Shown here: positions 62,702 through 64,000 of the stretch, piece after piece
Position numbering within the stretch: position 1 is the stretch's first letter
Layout of the letters: each line of letters starts with the position of its first letter
NCBI RefSeq assembly: GCF_009908315.1
Contig: NZ_JAAATW010000001.1
Location: 1,550,001-1,614,000 of the forward strand
Direction: 5' to 3'
Length of the DNA: 64,000 nucleotides
DNA from: Paragemmobacter ruber
GTDB lineage: Bacteria > Pseudomonadota > Alphaproteobacteria > Rhodobacterales > Rhodobacteraceae
Translations under genes and position numbers: made by a program
Notes under the pieces: generated by a model
The model's input: only the letters and a program-made list of their open reading frames with translations
Database searches by the model: none
What the model was told of the DNA's origin: nothing

Positions 62702-63523
62702 ATGACCGCCCTGCGTTCCCAAGTTGCCGCTTTCCTCGACCGCCCCGCCGTCACCCGCTTCATCCTTGCGGTGATCCTCTTCAACGCGGCTATCCTCGGG
62801 CTTGAAACCTCCAAAACCGCGATGGCCGCGGCGGGGGACACGATCCTGTTCCTCGACAGGCTCTGCCTTGCCATCTTCATCCTCGAACTTGCGCTAAAGC
62901 TTTTCGCCCTTGGCGGGCGCTTCTTCCGTTCGGGCTGGAACATCTTCGATCTCGCCGTCGTCGGCGTGGCCCTGCTGCCCGCCAGCGGCGGCCTGTCGGT
63001 GCTGCGGGCGCTGCGCGTGCTGCGGGTGCTCCGCGTCATCTCCATGGCGCCCAGCCTGCGTCGCGTGGTCGAAGGCTTCCTCCGCGCCCTGCCGGGGATG
63101 GGGTCGGTCCTTCTGCTGACGCTGATCCTCTTCTACGTCTCGGCCGTCATGGCGACCAAGCTGTTCGGGACAAGCTTCCCGGACCGCTTCGGCGATCTCG
63201 GCGCCACCGCGCTGACCCTGTTTCAGGTGATGACACTGGAAGGCTGGGCCGATGCCGTCGTCCGCCCGGTGATGGAGGTCTACCCCTACAGCTGGATCTT
63301 CTTCATCGGCTTCATCCTTGTGACGACCTTCGCCGTCATCAACCTGCTGGTCGGCCTTGTGGTGAACGCCATGCAAGAGGCGGCCGAGGCCGACAAACCC
63401 GACGATGCCGCGATGCGCCATGCCGAACTGCTGGCGCGCATCGCGGCGCTGGAGCAGCGCCTTGCCGATCGGCTGCAACCCGACGCGCAGATCAGCGATC
63501 CGGCACCGGGTCCCCGCGCCTAG
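62702..63523 (+). CDS. Single-domain voltage-gated cation channel, Ca-type filter
   Basis: A 273-residue six-helix channel of the bacterial NaChBac class; four copies would form the pore. S1-S3 lie at about 17-94. The S4 sensor has arginines every third residue (R102, R105, R108, R111). S5 is about 133-154 and S6 about 195-224, with NLLVGLVVNAMQ as in the family. The filter is TLEGWAD at 178-184, instead of the usual TLESW-type sodium filter. A glycine there and an acidic last residue recall the calcium-selective prokaryotic channel of Meiothermus ruber. A C-terminal coiled coil (about 238-258) likely joins the tetramer. Confidence 0.88.
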   Translation: MTALRSQVAAFLDRPAVTRFILAVILFNAAILGLETSKTAMAAAGDTILFLDRLCLAIFILELALKLFALGGRFFRSGWNIFDLAVVGVALLPASGGLSVLRALRVLRVLRVISMAPSLRRVVEGFLRALPGMGSVLLLTLILFYVSAVMATKLFGTSFPDRFGDLGATALTLFQVMTLEGWADAVVRPVMEVYPYSWIFFIGFILVTTFAVINLLVGLVVNAMQEAAEADKPDDAAMRHAELLARIAALEQRLADRLQPDAQISDPAPGPRA

Positions 63524-63525
63524 TG

Positions 63526-63545
63526 GGGGCGGGGCGCCCCGCCCC
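63526..63545. terminator. GC-rich palindrome between channel and converging gene
   Basis: A perfect 20-base inverted repeat of G and C just past the channel stop and before the end of the converging gene. It may serve both as a terminator, although it has no T tract and almost no loop. Confidence 0.35.
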
Positions 63546-63563
63546 ACCCTCCGGGCGGCGCGA

Positions 63564-64000
63564 TCACGGCACCAGCACCGACCACCCGCAACGAGAGGCA
63601 AGCTGTTCCACCGGGCTTGACGTCTCGACCGCCATCTCCGTCAGGATCTTCGCCGCCCGGCGGTTTCGCAAATGGCCGCGCCACAGGTGCAACCCGGATC
63701 GGCTGATCTTGGTCACGGCGGTCTGCAAAGGCAGCCTGTCCTGCCATTTGCGCTGCATGAACCTGTAGGCCGCGTCAAAATCACCATCCAGCGCCAGATG
63801 CGACTTGTCGTTGTGGATGCACGGCAGCGCCCCGGCATAGGCACCGCGTCCGGCCGCAAGCGCCGTCTGGACAATGTCGGTGCCGTACATGTGCCAACTG
63901 CGCAATTCCGGATCAAAGCGCACCCCGCTGTCGCGGCGCAGAACGATCAGCAGCTCGTCAAAAGCCTGCACCGGCACCGGGTCAAGCGGCACGCGCCCCA
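63564..64000 (-). CDS. Glycosyltransferase-like protein (N-terminus beyond window)
   Basis: The frame enters from the window edge, so only the last ~145 residues are seen. The segment AFDELLIVLRRDSGVRFDPE, followed by WHMYGTDIVQTALAAGRGAY and LPCIHNDKSHLALDGDFDAA, resembles the C-terminal part of StrF/GT2-like 'glycosyltransferase-like' proteins, with an HMYG-type metal/sugar site. The 5' end and full length are unknown, and any GTG near the edge (63992) is probably internal. It converges on the channel gene. Confidence 0.65.
   Translation of the reverse strand, partial: GRVPLDPVPVQAFDELLIVLRRDSGVRFDPELRSWHMYGTDIVQTALAAGRGAYAGALPCIHNDKSHLALDGDFDAAYRFMQRKWQDRLPLQTAVTKISRSGLHLWRGHLRNRRAAKILTEMAVETSSPVEQLASRCGWSVLVP

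Noticed and set aside
1-64000. Mobile elements or CRISPR arrays
   Set aside because: No transposase, integrase, terminal repeats or regularly spaced repeats were seen.

Overview
The window is 64 kb of GC-rich DNA carrying about 66 protein genes, one tRNA gene, one riboswitch and several terminators or leader hairpins. I saw no insertion sequence, prophage, CRISPR array or rRNA. Family membership and gene order (ubiE-ubiB facing mutM; rpsT then dnaA; rimP-nusA-ylxR-infB; kdsD-lptC-lptA-lptB-hpf-ptsN), a VPLPA-type C-terminal sorting signal and ubiquinone genes point to an alphaproteobacterium, most likely Rhodobacterales. The species cannot be told from the window.

Layout. 1-4.5 kb: end of a flagellar locus (flagellin, a FlgN-like protein and a FlgJ-like rod-binding protein on the minus strand; fliK and flgD on the plus strand). 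4.5-11.9 kb: a small kinase-like gene, ubiB/ubiE, mutM, an enoyl-CoA hydratase, rpsT, a 608-base leader and dnaA. 11.9-19.5 kb: a secreted protein with a sorting signal, an orphan pair of sugar-type ABC permeases, a ribbon-helix-helix protein, a glyoxalase-like protein, a Tat-exported GMC oxidoreductase pair, ubiG and a proline iminopeptidase. 19.5-31 kb: the rimP-nusA-ylxR-infB operon behind an attenuator-like leader, a 51-residue small gene, ppiC-argJ-mutT and secA. 31-38.3 kb: two exported proteins (one a binding-protein/OmpA fusion), radC, dnaJ, dnaK with a heat-shock-type promoter, and alkB.

38-48 kb is a surface-glycan region: a capsule-type ABC permease, cysQ, a small exported protein, kdsB, galU, two paralogous family-2-like glycosyltransferases, a Core-2/I-branching-type glycosyltransferase and a large two-part sulfotransferase. 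These parts fit synthesis of a sulfated surface polysaccharide, with CysQ removing the PAP left by sulfotransfer; this is inference. 48-52.6 kb is an envelope operon on the minus strand: RNase D, kdsD, lptC, lptA, lptB, then hpf and ptsN. The layout is like that of enterobacteria but lacks rpoN between lptB and hpf.

52.7-57.6 kb: tRNA-Leu(CAG), then thiQ-thiP-thiB behind a clear TPP riboswitch, and aroC. 57.6-64 kb: an EamA transporter, HU, AMP nucleosidase, an NAD-dependent epimerase-like protein, a TerC-family membrane protein, a single-domain voltage-gated cation channel whose filter reads TLEGWAD (resembling a described Ca-selective prokaryotic type rather than the usual LESW sodium type), and the C-terminal part of a glycosyltransferase-like protein cut by the window edge.

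The most promising items for a second look are the channel with the unusual filter next to TerC, the sulfated-glycan cluster with its fused sulfotransferase, the rimP leader, the dnaA leader with DnaA-box-like repeats, and the small gene sharing a perfect terminator with infB.
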